A stretch of 64,000 nt of DNA from NCBI RefSeq assembly GCF_002813375.1, contig NZ_PHUJ01000003.1:2666001-2730000 (forward strand), given 5' to 3'. Shown here piece by piece: positions 1 through 8,774 of the stretch; position 1 is the stretch's first letter, and each line of letters starts with the position of its first letter. The notes under the pieces are model-generated. The model did not search any database. It saw nothing but the letters and a program-made list of their open reading frames with translations, and was not told the DNA's origin. The DNA is from Pseudonocardia alni. Its GTDB lineage: Bacteria; Actinomycetota; Actinomycetes; Mycobacteriales; Pseudonocardiaceae. Both the position numbers and the translations under genes were made by a program.

Positions 1-392
1 CGCAGGCCGGCGACGGTGTCGTTCACGTTGCGCAGGCCGAAGGAGATGGTGACGGCGTCGAAGCTGCCGTCGGCGAAGGGCAGGTGCAGCGCGTCGGCGG
101 CGGCCTTCGGGACGTCGCGGCGGGCGCCCGCACGCAGCATGCCGAGGGAGAAGTCCGCAGCGACGCACCAGGCGCCGTCCTTCGCCAGCTCGACGGTCGA
201 GACCGCGGTCCCCGCGGCGAGGTCGAGGACCTTCTCGCCCGGGCGCAGGCCGAGGGCCCGGCGGGTCTGGATCCGCCAGTAGCGGTCCTGGCCGCCCGAC
301 AGCGCGGTGTTGGTCAGGTCGTAGCGCCGGGCGACGCCGTCGAACATGCGGGCGACGTCGGTCGGGTTCTTGTCGAGCTCGGCGCGGGACAC
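1..392 (-). CDS. menG: Demethylmenaquinone methyltransferase MenG/UbiE, N-terminal part only
   Basis: The minus strand reads [20 protein letters not shown], then [14 protein letters not shown] (SAM-binding motif I) and FGLRNV. This is the classic UbiE/MenG methyltransferase start, which performs the last step of menaquinone synthesis (C-methylation of demethylmenaquinone with S-adenosylmethionine) at the membrane. The 3' end lies beyond the window. GTG at 392 is preferred because VSRAELDK aligns with the usual family start; GTG at 398 is an in-frame alternative. It follows mgtA and an unknown gene on the same strand. From memory, the mgtA-menG adjacency also occurs in M. tuberculosis (Rv0557-Rv0558). 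Confidence 0.93.
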   Translation of the reverse strand, partial: MSRAELDKNPTDVARMFDGVARRYDLTNTALSGGQDRYWRIQTRRALGLRPGEKVLDLAAGTAVSTVELAKDGAWCVAADFSLGMLRAGARRDVPKAAADALHLPFADGSFDAVTISFGLRNVNDTVAGL

Positions 393-398
393 GAACAC

Positions 399-404
399 AG
401 CTTA
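399..404 (-). promoter_or_regulatory. Candidate -10 box for a leaderless menG transcript
   Basis: On the minus strand TAAGCT (fits TANNNT) lies six bases before GTG 392, with no Shine-Dalgarno sequence between. That spacing would start the RNA at or next to the start codon. The same layout is seen at menB. It is inferred from sequence only. Confidence 0.4.
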
Positions 405-422
405 GGCGACCCGGCGGCCGGC

Positions 423-1034
423 TCACCGCTGTCCGAACCGCTGTCCGAACTGCTGTCCGAACCGCTGTCCGAACTGCTCGCGCAGCACCTCACGCAGGCC
501 GCTCAGGTAGTCGGCACGGACCCGGGCGGCGACGCCCGCCCACTCGGCCGGCGGCGTGCTGACGCCGTTGCCGTCGCCGGTGAAGGCGCCCATGCCGTGC
601 AGGGCGATCCAGCGGTGGTCGTAGTCGTACGGCGCCGCCCGGTCCCAGGCGACGGCGCGGACCGCGGCCCGGCGGACCCGGGCCGGGTCGGCGAAGGCCC
701 ACCGGTTCACCGGCTCGCCGAACCGGTCGCGCAGCACGGCCAGCGCCTGGGCGGCGGTGGTGTCGGTGCAGCGGCAGGCGTCGTAGCGGGCCCGCAGCTG
801 GCCCGCGTAGAACCAGCGGGCGGCGTCGGGCATCGCGCCGTCGGCGACGAGGTTCTCCGACAGCGCGAACAGCACCGGCGGCATCTGCCGGTGCGGGGCG
901 TCGAGGACCTCGGCACGGGCGGCGGCACGGGCCGCGGGCGCGGGGTCGAGCAGCCGGGACATCAGGCGGACGGTGGCGGAGGTGTCGACCGTGGCGAGCT
1001 CACCACGGGGCGCGACGACGACGGTGCGGCTCAT
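423..1034 (-). CDS. Conserved protein of unknown function with C-terminal FGQR repeats
   Basis: This encodes 203 aa with no signal peptide or membrane segment. I do not recognise a named domain. The middle (MPPVLFALSENLVADG, then WFYAGQLRARYDA, then YDYDHRWIALHGMG) is rich in aromatic and charged residues and looks like a folded, conserved soluble domain, perhaps helical repeats. Two cysteines lie close together (DACRCTD). The last 16 residues are four FGQ(R/Q) units encoded by a 12-bp tandem repeat. It sits between mgtA and menG on the same strand, 24 bp before menG GTG 398, so probably co-transcribed. The function is unknown. Confidence 0.75.
   Translation of the reverse strand: MSRTVVVAPRGELATVDTSATVRLMSRLLDPAPAARAAARAEVLDAPHRQMPPVLFALSENLVADGAMPDAARWFYAGQLRARYDACRCTDTTAAQALAVLRDRFGEPVNRWAFADPARVRRAAVRAVAWDRAAPYDYDHRWIALHGMGAFTGDGNGVSTPPAEWAGVAARVRADYLSGLREVLREQFGQRFGQQFGQRFGQR
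428..475. repeat. Four-copy 12-bp tandem repeat at a gene 3' end
   Basis: GTCCGA recurs at 431, 443, 455 and 467, an exact 12-bp period. The unit length is a multiple of three, so copy-number change would only lengthen or shorten the FGQR tail of the unknown protein. Confidence 0.85.
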
Positions 1035-1138
1035 GGGACCACCGTCGCCGCCGGGCCGCGGTCACGGATCCGCACGACTACGCAGGCACCCTCCCCGGCC
1101 GCGTCGGCCCGGCCGGGCACCGGCCCGACCAGGCGGGG

Positions 1139-1218
1139 GTCCGGTCGGGCGGAGGTCCGGTCGGGCGGAGGTCCGGCAGGGCGGGGGTCCGGCAGGGCGG
1201 GGGTCCGGCAGGGCGGCG
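1139..1218. repeat. Five-copy 16-bp tandem repeat (VNTR-like) between genes
   Basis: GTCCGG recurs at 1139, 1155, 1171, 1187 and 1203, a strict 16-bp period. The units read approximately GTCCGGYMGGGCGGRG. The repeat fills most of the gap between mgtA (stop 1228) and the unknown gene (start 1034), inside a probable operon. Because 16 is not a multiple of three, it is non-coding in all frames if the copy number varies. Confidence 0.88.
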
Positions 1219-1227
1219 GCGGGCCGG

Positions 1228-2388
1228 TCAGGCCGCGAGGCGCTCCGGGGCCGCGGCGCGGAGCACGTCGCCGTAGTGAGCGAGCAGCTCGTCGCCGACC
1301 GCGGTCCAGGTGCGGCGCAGCACCGACTGGCGGGCGGCCAGGCCGAACTCCCGGTTGCGCTGCGGCTCGCACAGTGCGGCGACCGCCCCGACCAGCTCGC
1401 GGTCGGCGGCGTCGGTGGCCGGGTCGCCGGGCTCCCCGCCGTCGGGGCGGGGTGCCACGAGGTAACCGGTGCGGTCGGGCAGCACGAGGTCGCGCGGGCC
1501 GCCCGCGTCGGGCGCGACCACCGGGACGCCCGAGGCGAGTGCCTCCTGCACGGCCTGGCAGAACGTCTCGGCCTGGCCGGTGTGGACGAACACGTCGAGG
1601 CTGGCGTAGATCTGCGCGAGCTCGTCGCCGCCGCGGTGCCCGAGGAACGCCGCCGAGGGCAGCCGCTCGCGCAGCCCGTCGGCGCTGGGGCCGTCGCCGA
1701 CGACGACCAGCCGTGTCCCGGGCAGCTCCCCCAGCACGGCGAGCCGCTCGACCTGCTTCTCCGGGGCGAGGCGGCCGACGAAGCCGACGAGCCGCTCGCC
1801 GTTCGGGGCGAGCCGGCCGCGCAGTGCGTCGCTGCGCCTGGACGGGGTGAACCGGCGGGTGTCGACGCCGCGCGCCCACTGGTGCACCCGCGGGACGCCG
1901 CGCTCGCGCAGGGCCCCGGTCGCCCAGCTCGACGGCGCGAGGGTCCGGTCGGCCAGGCCGTGCAGCCGGCAGGTCCAGCGCCACGCGGCCCGCGCGGTCA
2001 GCCCGAGCCCGTACGCGGAGGCGAACCCGGCGACGTCGGTCTGGTAGATCGCGACCGTCGGCACGCCGAGGCGCCGCGCCGCCGCCAGCCCCCGCGCCCC
2101 GACGACGAACGGCGCCGCCAGGTGCACCACGTCCGGCCGGAACCGGCGCAGCGCGGTCAGGATCCGCCTGCTGGGCACCCCGACCGGCATCGAGTTCACC
2201 ACCGGCAGCTCGACGGCCGGGATCCGCACGACCGGGATCCCCTCGTGGGAGTCCGGCTCCCCGGTGCCCGGCGCGATCACCACGACGTCGTGACCCCCTG
2301 CCCGCAGGTGCTCGCACACCCGCAGCACCGAGTTGGTGACGCCGTTGACCACCGGCAGGAAGCATTCCGAGACGATTGCGACGCGCAC
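1228..2388 (-). CDS. mgtA: GDP-mannose-dependent alpha-mannosyltransferase MgtA-like (GT4)
   Basis: This 386-aa GT-B fold glycosyltransferase has an N-terminal Rossmann start ([12 protein letters not shown]), an acceptor-side loop [11 protein letters not shown], a C-terminal donor site [15 protein letters not shown], and the GT4 E-x7-E region [20 protein letters not shown]. It should transfer mannose from GDP-mannose to a glycolipid acceptor at the inner membrane face; MgtA of mycobacteria and corynebacteria acts in lipomannan assembly. GTG 2388 is chosen because the protein begins directly with the beta strand there; an ATG at 2463 would add 25 low-complexity residues. Synteny with menG supports MgtA over other GT4 enzymes. 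Confidence 0.85.
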   Translation of the reverse strand: MRVAIVSECFLPVVNGVTNSVLRVCEHLRAGGHDVVVIAPGTGEPDSHEGIPVVRIPAVELPVVNSMPVGVPSRRILTALRRFRPDVVHLAAPFVVGARGLAAARRLGVPTVAIYQTDVAGFASAYGLGLTARAAWRWTCRLHGLADRTLAPSSWATGALRERGVPRVHQWARGVDTRRFTPSRRSDALRGRLAPNGERLVGFVGRLAPEKQVERLAVLGELPGTRLVVVGDGPSADGLRERLPSAAFLGHRGGDELAQIYASLDVFVHTGQAETFCQAVQEALASGVPVVAPDAGGPRDLVLPDRTGYLVAPRPDGGEPGDPATDAADRELVGAVAALCEPQRNREFGLAARQSVLRRTWTAVGDELLAHYGDVLRAAAPERLAA

Positions 2389-2555
2389 GGCCGGAACGGT
2401 GACGGGGGCGGGACAGCGGGCCGGGTCCCTGGCGTGATCAACCACCCAACCCTGGGCGAACATCGGGTGGGCGGATCACGAGTTGGCACGTCCGGCACAA
2501 GGTGGACACCCGCACGTCGTCGCCGGGACATCACCCGCCCGGACACTCGGGTCGC

Positions 2556-3398
2556 ATGACGGCCGTGCCCCACACCCCGCCACACACGGCGCCACCCCCG
2601 GTGCCGTCCCCCCGGCCGGTGGACCCGGCGCTGCTCTCCCGCGCGCTCGAGACCGCGGGCCGGCTGGCCAACGACGCCGCCGAGGTGATCACCGCGACGC
2701 TGGGTCGCGAGCACACCGGATCGCTCGACGCGTCGGCCAAGGCCAACCCGTTCGACTGGGTCACCGACACCGACCGCACCCTGGAGCGGCACACCCGCCG
2801 GGTACTGGCCGCGGAGTTCCCCGGCTGCCCGGTCGTCGGCGAGGAGTTCGGCGCCGACGCCGGTGCCGACACCGCACCGCTGCGCTGGGTCGTCGACCCG
2901 GTCGACGGGACCGCGAACTACGTCGCGGGCCTGCCGTGGTGCGCCTACAGCCTGGCCCTGGTCGACGGCGACGGCCCGGCCGTGGGTGTCGTCGCCGACC
3001 CGGGCCGTGGGCAGATCTACGCCGCCGCCCGCGGGCGCGGCTTCCGGGCCAACGGCGTGCCGGTGCCGTCGCGGCGCACCGCCCGGGTTGCCGGGTCGCT
3101 GATCTGCGCCGAGGACCCCGACCCCGGGTTCGTCGAACGCGCCCGCGCCGCGCACGTCGGCGTGCGGGTGCTCGGCTCGGCCGCGCTGGCGATCACCCAG
3201 GTCGCGCTGGGCAACGCCGTCGCCGCGGTGCTGACCCGTTACCACGAGTGGGACGTCGCCGGGGCGCTCTGCCTGGCCACCGAGGCCGGCGCGCTGGTGC
3301 TGGGCCGCGACGGCCGGTCGACGCCGCTGCCCGAGGGCGGGCTGCTCGTCGCCGCACCGCAGGTCGCCGCCGAGGTCGGGGCGCTCTGGCGGGGCTGA
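2556..3398 (+). CDS. Inositol monophosphatase-family phosphatase
   Basis: This is about 280 aa. The IMPase metal sites are visible: VGEEFG (about residue 94), WVVDPVDGTANY (about 111-122) and EWDVAGALCLATEAG near the C-terminus. The family dephosphorylates myo-inositol 1-phosphate, histidinol phosphate or related sugars with Mg2+. The substrate cannot be told from sequence alone; HisN-type histidinol phosphatase and SuhB-type IMPase are both possible. It is divergent from mgtA, whose pathway (PI mannosides) consumes inositol lipids, which makes an inositol role attractive but unproven. ATG 2556 is preferred; ATG 2502 would add an 18-residue Pro/His-rich tail. Confidence 0.85.
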   Translation: MTAVPHTPPHTAPPPVPSPRPVDPALLSRALETAGRLANDAAEVITATLGREHTGSLDASAKANPFDWVTDTDRTLERHTRRVLAAEFPGCPVVGEEFGADAGADTAPLRWVVDPVDGTANYVAGLPWCAYSLALVDGDGPAVGVVADPGRGQIYAAARGRGFRANGVPVPSRRTARVAGSLICAEDPDPGFVERARAAHVGVRVLGSAALAITQVALGNAVAAVLTRYHEWDVAGALCLATEAGALVLGRDGRSTPLPEGGLLVAAPQVAAEVGALWRG

Positions 3399-3445
3399 GC
3401 CCGGTGCGGGGCGGCGCGGTCCGGTGCGGTCCGGCCCGGGCGCCG

Positions 3446-3940
3446 TCAGACGGTGCCGGTGCGGGCCCGGCGGCGGCGCAGCCACACGTACAGCGGCCCG
3501 AGGAGCACCCAGCCGCCCGCGATCAGCCCGGCGACCGGGAGGATCCCGTCGACGGCGGTGCGGCCCGCGACGCGCACGTGCGTCGGGTCGGCGGTGTCGT
3601 ACTCGACGTAGATGTTCTCGCCCGGGGTGAGCCCGACCGGGTAGGAGATGCCCGCGGCCGGGGTCTGCAGCCGGCCCTCGTCGTCGACGAACCTGACCAG
3701 GGTGCGCCAGTAGTCCGAGCCGTCGAGGACGGTCGCGGCGGTGGTGCCGCGGTTGCCGTCGATCGCCGCGTCCTCCAGGAACGCACCGCCCAGGGCCACC
3801 AGCGCGACCAGCGTCCACGCCAGTGCGACGGCCAGGACGATCTCGGGCAGGTGGTACCGCGTCCGGCCGATGAGACGGGCCGCGACGGCCGAGGTCTCGG
3901 TCAGCACATCGCCGGTGGGACGGCCGCTCGGACTGGTCAC
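3446..3940 (-). CDS. DUF3592-type small membrane protein
   Basis: This encodes 164 aa from GTG 3940. There are two hydrophobic segments: ALAWTLVALVALGGAF near residue 40 and VAGLIAGGWVLLGPLYVWL near the C-terminus, which is followed by RRRRAR (cytoplasmic). Between them lies a roughly 90-residue soluble beta-rich loop with SYPVGLTPGENIYVEYD, the pattern of DUF3592 proteins. The function is unknown. It is convergent with the phosphatase gene and divergent from menF. A membrane protein also sits between menD and mgtA in mycobacteria (Rv0556, from memory), so it may be the positional equivalent. Confidence 0.75.
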   Translation of the reverse strand: MTSPSGRPTGDVLTETSAVAARLIGRTRYHLPEIVLAVALAWTLVALVALGGAFLEDAAIDGNRGTTAATVLDGSDYWRTLVRFVDDEGRLQTPAAGISYPVGLTPGENIYVEYDTADPTHVRVAGRTAVDGILPVAGLIAGGWVLLGPLYVWLRRRRARTGTV

Positions 3941-4036
3941 GGGACCCGATTCTAGGAGCGCTCCGGCACCCGGGTGTGTCCGGTGCCTCCCACCCTGGCG
4001 CCCGCCCCGGCCGAGGAAGTTGCCTACTCTCGAAGG

Positions 4037-5293
4037 GTGACCGTCGCACCGGCCAGCACCGCGTTGCGCGTCCGGACACGCCCGCTGCGGCTCGACGGGC
4101 GGCTGCTGGACGTGCTGCCCGCCGACGCCGGGGCGCTGTCCTGGGTGCGCGACGGCGAGGGCGTGGTCGGCTGGGGCGAGGTCGCGCGGTTCACCGCGTC
4201 GGGACCCGAGCGCTTCGCCGAGGCCGACCGCTGGTGGCGCCGCGTGGTCGACCGGCTCGACGCCGGCGCCGGCTACGACGACGTCCGCCTCCCCGGTACC
4301 GGCGCCCTCGCGTTCGCCTCGTTCACCTTCGCCGACGGCTGCCCGGGCTCGGTGCTCGTCGTGCCGCAGGTGATCGTCGGGCGGCGCGGGCACCGCGCCT
4401 GGATCACCGAGATCACCCCCGCCGACGCCCCGGAGACCCCGGGCAGGCTGCCGGTCCCGTCGCCGGTGCGCCCGAGCGGACGGCTGCGCTACGCCGACGG
4501 CCAGGTGTCCGCGCACCGGTACCGGGCCGCCGTCGCAGCGGCGGTCGGGCGGATGCGCGACGGGGAGCTGGAGAAGGTGGTGCTCGCGCACGACCTGCTC
4601 GCCGTCGCCGACCGCCCGCTGGACCCCCGGTTCCTGCTCCGCGGGCTCGCCCGGCGCTACCCGACGTGCTGGAGCTACGCCGTCGACGGCCTGGTCGGCG
4701 CCACCCCCGAGCTGCTGTTGCGGCTGCGTGGGCGGACCGTGGAGTCGCGGGTGCTGGCGGGCACGATGTGGCCCGGCTCCGGACCGGACGGCGACACCGC
4801 GGGCGCGCTGATCGGCTCGTCGAAGGACCGCCGCGAGCACGCCTACGCCGTGGACTCCCTCGCTGCGTCGCTGCGCCCGCTGGTGGCCGAGCTGCACGTG
4901 CCGGACGCGCCGTCGGTGCTGACCCTGCCGAACGTGTCGCACCTGTCCAGCGACGTGCACGCCCGCCTCGACCCGGCCCGGCCCGCGTCGCTGCTGACGC
5001 TGATCGGGGCGGTGCACCCGACGGCCGCCGTGGGCGGCACCCCGACCCCGGACGCGACGGCGCTGATCTCCGAGATCGAGGGTCTCGACCGCGGCCGCTA
5101 CGCGGGCCCGGTCGGCTGGGTCGACGCCGAGGGCGCGGGCGAGATGGGCATCGCGCTGCGCTGCGCCGAGCTGCAGGGACGCACGGCGCGGCTGTTCGCC
5201 GGATGCGGGATCGTCGCCGACTCCGAGCCCGACGGCGAGGTGCGCGAGGCCGCCGCCAAGATGCGCGCGGTCCGCGAGTCCCTGGAGGGCTGA
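4037..5293 (+). CDS. menF: Isochorismate synthase MenF
   Basis: This 418-aa chorismate-binding enzyme converts chorismate to isochorismate, the entry step to menaquinone (or to a siderophore). Visible family motifs are DGELEKVVLAHDL (catalytic Lys), LVGATPELLL, SRVLAGTMWPG, SSKDRREHAYAVDSL, AVHPTAAVGGTP and SEIEGLDRGRYAGPVGW. GTG 4037 is preferred over ATG 3974 because the coding pattern and homology start there. It converges on menD, the next enzyme, which supports the menaquinone role over siderophore EntC/DhbC; no siderophore genes are nearby. Confidence 0.92.
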   Translation: MTVAPASTALRVRTRPLRLDGRLLDVLPADAGALSWVRDGEGVVGWGEVARFTASGPERFAEADRWWRRVVDRLDAGAGYDDVRLPGTGALAFASFTFADGCPGSVLVVPQVIVGRRGHRAWITEITPADAPETPGRLPVPSPVRPSGRLRYADGQVSAHRYRAAVAAAVGRMRDGELEKVVLAHDLLAVADRPLDPRFLLRGLARRYPTCWSYAVDGLVGATPELLLRLRGRTVESRVLAGTMWPGSGPDGDTAGALIGSSKDRREHAYAVDSLAASLRPLVAELHVPDAPSVLTLPNVSHLSSDVHARLDPARPASLLTLIGAVHPTAAVGGTPTPDATALISEIEGLDRGRYAGPVGWVDAEGAGEMGIALRCAELQGRTARLFAGCGIVADSEPDGEVREAAAKMRAVRESLEG

Positions 5294-5310
5294 GCCCGGC
5301 ACGGTCCGGA

Positions 5311-5337
5311 CGGACGCCGTGTCCGCCGGGGCGTCCG
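5311..5337. terminator. Short hairpin between convergent menF and menD
   Basis: The arms CGGACGCC (5311-5318) and GGCGTCCG (5330-5337) pair perfectly over 8 bp with an 11-nt loop. It sits 18 bp after the menF stop and 38 bp from the menD stop, so it could end both transcripts. There is no T-tract, as is common in actinobacteria. Confidence 0.5.
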
Positions 5338-5374
5338 CACCACCTGCCGCGGCGCGGACGCGGGCGGGACCGGC

Positions 5375-7063
5375 TCAGTCCAGCGCCGCGACGACCACCC
5401 GGCGGAGCTCGGCGTGCGCGTCGCGCAGCCCGGCACGGTGAGCCGCGACCCGGACCAGCCGACGTCCCGAGCCGGGGCGGGCCGCGAGTTCGCCCGCGTC
5501 GCCGCCCCAGTCGGTCGCCCGCCAGCCCGCCGCCCGGGCCAGGGCCACGAGGTCGACGCCGGTCGGCGTGCCGAAGATGCGCTCGAAGGCGTGGGCGTGC
5601 GACGGACCGCCCTGTTCGAGCAGGTGGAAGATGCCGCCGCCGTCGTCGTCGAGGACGGTGACGGTCAGGTCCGGGGACGGCTCCCCCGGGCCGACGACCA
5701 GTCCGGTGGTGTCGTGCAGCAGCGTGAGGTCGCCGAGCAGCAGCGCCGTCGGGCCCGGGTGGGCGAGCGCGGCGCCGAGGGCGGTCGACACCGTCCCGTC
5801 GATGCCCGCGACCCCGCGGTTCGACCGCACGGTGAGCCCGGAGCGGGGCACGGCGGCCAGCGCGACGTCGCGTACCGGGTTCGACGAGCCGAGGACGAGC
5901 TGGCCGCCGTCGGGCTGGGCGGCGACGAGGTCGCGGGCCAGCCGCAGGCCGGGTGCGCCGGCGGCGGTGCCGTCGTCGAGCGCGGTGTCGAGGGACGTGG
6001 CCGCGGCCCGGTCCGCGTCGCGCCAGGACCGCACCCAGTCCTCGGGCGGGGACAGCGCGGGCAGCGCACCGACGGCCCGGACCGTGCCGGCGACGTCGGT
6101 CCACGGGGCGCCGTCCGGACCGGGGTCGGCGAACACCGCCACCGACGGGTCGGCGAGCAGCGCGGCGACGCCCCGGTGCAGGGTGGGCCTGCCGAGCACG
6201 ACGACCTGGGTGGGGCGCAGCTCCGGCCGGTCGAGCAGCCACGGCCCGGTGCGCAGCGCGTGCGCCCACCAGCACGACGACGGCTCCGCGACCAGTGGGG
6301 CCCCGCCGAGCAGGCCGGGGTCCGCGGCGGGCCCGCCCGCCCCGGCGACGACGAGCGTGCGCGCCCCCGGGTCGAGCTCCAGCGGGGGCAGCGCGCGGAC
6401 CGGGCGGGACACCGCGGTCCACGGCGCACCGCCGGGCCGTCCGGCGGGGAGGTCCGCGCCCGGGAGACCGGCGTCGTGGTGCCCGGTGTCCGGCCCGGCC
6501 GGGTCGTCGTCGGGCACGAGCGGGTCGGTGTAGGGCAGGTCCAGGTGCACCGGACCGGGCGCGCCCGCGCCGGCACCGGCGGCCGCGGCGAACATCCGCG
6601 CGACGACCGCCCGCCAGCGCCGCGCCTCCGGCTCGGTGGTGCCCACGGGCACCGGCAGCGCGCCCGCCCAGCGCACGGCGCCGCCGTACAGACCGGCCTG
6701 GTCGACGGTCTGGCTGGCGCCGGTGCCGACCAGCTCCGGCGGCCGGTCCGCGGTCAGGACCAGCAGCGGGACCCCCGAGTGCGACGCCTCCAGCACCGCG
6801 GGGTGCAGGTTCGCCGCGGCCGTCCCGGACGTGACGACGACCGGGACCGGGCGCCCCGACGCCAGCGACAGGCCGAGCGCGAGGAAGCCCGCGGCACGTT
6901 CGTCGATGCGCACGTGCAGCCGGACCGTGCCCCGCTCGTCGGCCCGGGCCAGCGCGAACGCGGGTGGCGCGTTGCGGGAGCCGGGGCACAGGACCGCGTC
7001 GGTGACACCGGCCCGCGCCAGCTCGTCGACGAGTACGCGCGCCTGCGCGGTCGAGCCGTTCAC
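5375..7063 (-). CDS. menD: 2-succinyl-5-enolpyruvyl-6-hydroxy-3-cyclohexene-1-carboxylate synthase MenD
   Basis: This 562-aa ThDP-dependent enzyme condenses isochorismate with the succinic semialdehyde unit from 2-oxoglutarate. N-terminal motifs are VLCPGSRNAPPAFAL, IDERAAGFLALGL and VVTSGTAAANLHPAV. The C-terminal ThDP/Mg domain shows RSNRGVAGIDGTVSTALGAA, LLLGDLTLLHD and LDDDGGGIFHLLEQ. GTG 7063 is chosen because AGGGG lies just upstream and the protein begins NGSTAQARVLVDEL; the in-frame GTG at 7078 is possible. The middle is unusually rich in Ala/Gly/Pro (about residues 160-210), an expanded linker. Confidence 0.95.
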   Translation of the reverse strand: MNGSTAQARVLVDELARAGVTDAVLCPGSRNAPPAFALARADERGTVRLHVRIDERAAGFLALGLSLASGRPVPVVVTSGTAAANLHPAVLEASHSGVPLLVLTADRPPELVGTGASQTVDQAGLYGGAVRWAGALPVPVGTTEPEARRWRAVVARMFAAAAGAGAGAPGPVHLDLPYTDPLVPDDDPAGPDTGHHDAGLPGADLPAGRPGGAPWTAVSRPVRALPPLELDPGARTLVVAGAGGPAADPGLLGGAPLVAEPSSCWWAHALRTGPWLLDRPELRPTQVVVLGRPTLHRGVAALLADPSVAVFADPGPDGAPWTDVAGTVRAVGALPALSPPEDWVRSWRDADRAAATSLDTALDDGTAAGAPGLRLARDLVAAQPDGGQLVLGSSNPVRDVALAAVPRSGLTVRSNRGVAGIDGTVSTALGAALAHPGPTALLLGDLTLLHDTTGLVVGPGEPSPDLTVTVLDDDGGGIFHLLEQGGPSHAHAFERIFGTPTGVDLVALARAAGWRATDWGGDAGELAARPGSGRRLVRVAAHRAGLRDAHAELRRVVVAALD

Positions 7064-7296
7064 CCCATCACCCCTCACGACGACGGTACCGGCGTACTGC
7101 CCGCGATCCCCGCCCGGGCGAAGTCCTCCGGCAGGGGCAGCAGGTCCGCCATGTGGCCCAGTCTGCCGCGCAGTCGCGACCGGGTGTGGCCGGGGCACGT
7201 CACGGTCGGGGTACCGATGTGGCCGGAACCGGTGAAAACGGCGCACCACGGCCCTACCGTGACGCCACCGCAGATGTCCGTCGACGGGGAGGGACC

Positions 7297-8673
7297 GTGT
7301 CCGACACGCACGCCGGCGCCACCGCGCCGGGATCACCGACGCCACCGGCGTCCGACCAGCCGCGCACGCCGATCGCGAAGGTCGTCGCGGGGAGCATGCT
7401 GGGCACGACCGTCGAGTGGTACGACTACTTCCTCTACGGCGTCGCCGCCGCCCTGGTGTTCCCGGCGGTGTTCTTCCCCGAGTCCGACGGCGCGACCGGG
7501 ACCCTGCTCTCGCTCGGCACGTTCGCGGTCGGGTTCATCGCGCGCCCGGTGGGCGGCCTGGTCTTCGGCCACTACGGCGACAAGATCGGCCGCAAGAAGC
7601 TGCTGGTCCTGTCGCTGATGATGATGGGCGCCTCGACGTTCGCGATCGGCCTGCTGCCGGCCTACGCCACGATCGGGATCGCCGCGCCGCTGCTGCTCGT
7701 CGTGCTGCGGCTGGTCCAGGGCTTCGCGCTGGGCGGTGAGTGGGGCGGCGCGGTCCTCATCGTGTCCGAGCACGGGAAGCCCGAGCACCGTGGGTTCTGG
7801 GCGAGCTGGCCGCAGGCCGGTGCCCCGGCCGGGCAGCTGCTGGCCAACGGCCTGCTCGCGATCATGGCGCTGGTGCAGTCCGAGGAGGCGTTCCTGGCCT
7901 GGGGCTGGCGGATCCCGTTCCTGCTGTCCGCGGTGCTGGTCCTGATCGGCCTCTACGTCCGCCTCGCCGTCGAGGAGTCGCCGGTCTTCCGGGAGGCGCA
8001 GGCCAGGGCCGCCGCGCGGGCCGCGGCCGGCGAGAAGGACACCATGCCGATCCTGGACGTCCTGCGGCTCTACCCACGCGAGGTCCTCACCGCGATGGGC
8101 GCCCGGTTCGCGGAGAACGTCTCGTACTACATCTTCACGATCGTCATCTCGACGTACGTGAAGGAGCAGTTCGGGCTGCCGTCGTCGTTCGTGCTGGGCG
8201 CGGTGCTGATCGGTGCCGCGGTGCACCTGGTGACCACCCCGATGTGGGGTGCGGTCTCCGACCGGGTCGGCCGCAAGCCGGTCTACCTGTTCGGCGCCGC
8301 CGGCGTCGGCATCTGGGCGTTCGTGTTCTTCCTCCTGGTGGACACGCAGAGCTTCGCCCTCACCGCCGTCGCGGTGACGGTCGGGCTGGTGCTGCACGGC
8401 GCGATGTACGGCCCGCAGGCGGCGTTCCTGTCCGAGCTGTTCGGTACCAGGGTGCGCTACTCGGGCATCTCGATCGGCTACCAGCTGGCGTCGGTGTTCG
8501 CGGGCGGCCTGGCCCCGCTGATCGCGGCGTCGCTGCTGGTCGCGACGGGTACCGGCTACTCGATCGCGGTGTACATCGCGGTCGCGTCGGTGGTCACGAT
8601 CATCGCCGTGGCGAGCTACTCGGAGACCCGCACCCGGCGCCTCGACGACGACGGCGCGCTGACCAGGACCTGA
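7297..8673 (+). CDS. MHS-family (metabolite:H+ symporter) major facilitator transporter
   Basis: This is 458 aa with about 12 membrane segments. The signature GTTVEWYDYFLYG, the loop FGHYGDKIGRKK and RLVQGFALGGEWGGAVL are typical of the MHS group (ShiA, ProP, KgtP, CitA). These take up polar solutes such as shikimate, proline/betaine or dicarboxylates with protons; the substrate cannot be assigned. GTG 7297 has a good GGGAGGG ribosome site, whereas ATG 7153 lies within the promoter gap shared with menD. It stands alone, divergent from menD and upstream of the hydrolase gene. Confidence 0.88.
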   Translation: MSDTHAGATAPGSPTPPASDQPRTPIAKVVAGSMLGTTVEWYDYFLYGVAAALVFPAVFFPESDGATGTLLSLGTFAVGFIARPVGGLVFGHYGDKIGRKKLLVLSLMMMGASTFAIGLLPAYATIGIAAPLLLVVLRLVQGFALGGEWGGAVLIVSEHGKPEHRGFWASWPQAGAPAGQLLANGLLAIMALVQSEEAFLAWGWRIPFLLSAVLVLIGLYVRLAVEESPVFREAQARAAARAAAGEKDTMPILDVLRLYPREVLTAMGARFAENVSYYIFTIVISTYVKEQFGLPSSFVLGAVLIGAAVHLVTTPMWGAVSDRVGRKPVYLFGAAGVGIWAFVFFLLVDTQSFALTAVAVTVGLVLHGAMYGPQAAFLSELFGTRVRYSGISIGYQLASVFAGGLAPLIAASLLVATGTGYSIAVYIAVASVVTIIAVASYSETRTRRLDDDGALTRT

Positions 8674-8774
8674 TCCGGTACGTACCACCCGAACCGCGCC
8701 GGCGGTCCGGCGGAACGCCTCCCGGGGGCGTAGAACGGGTGCGACCCGTCGATCACCCCCGGGAGGCCGGACCC

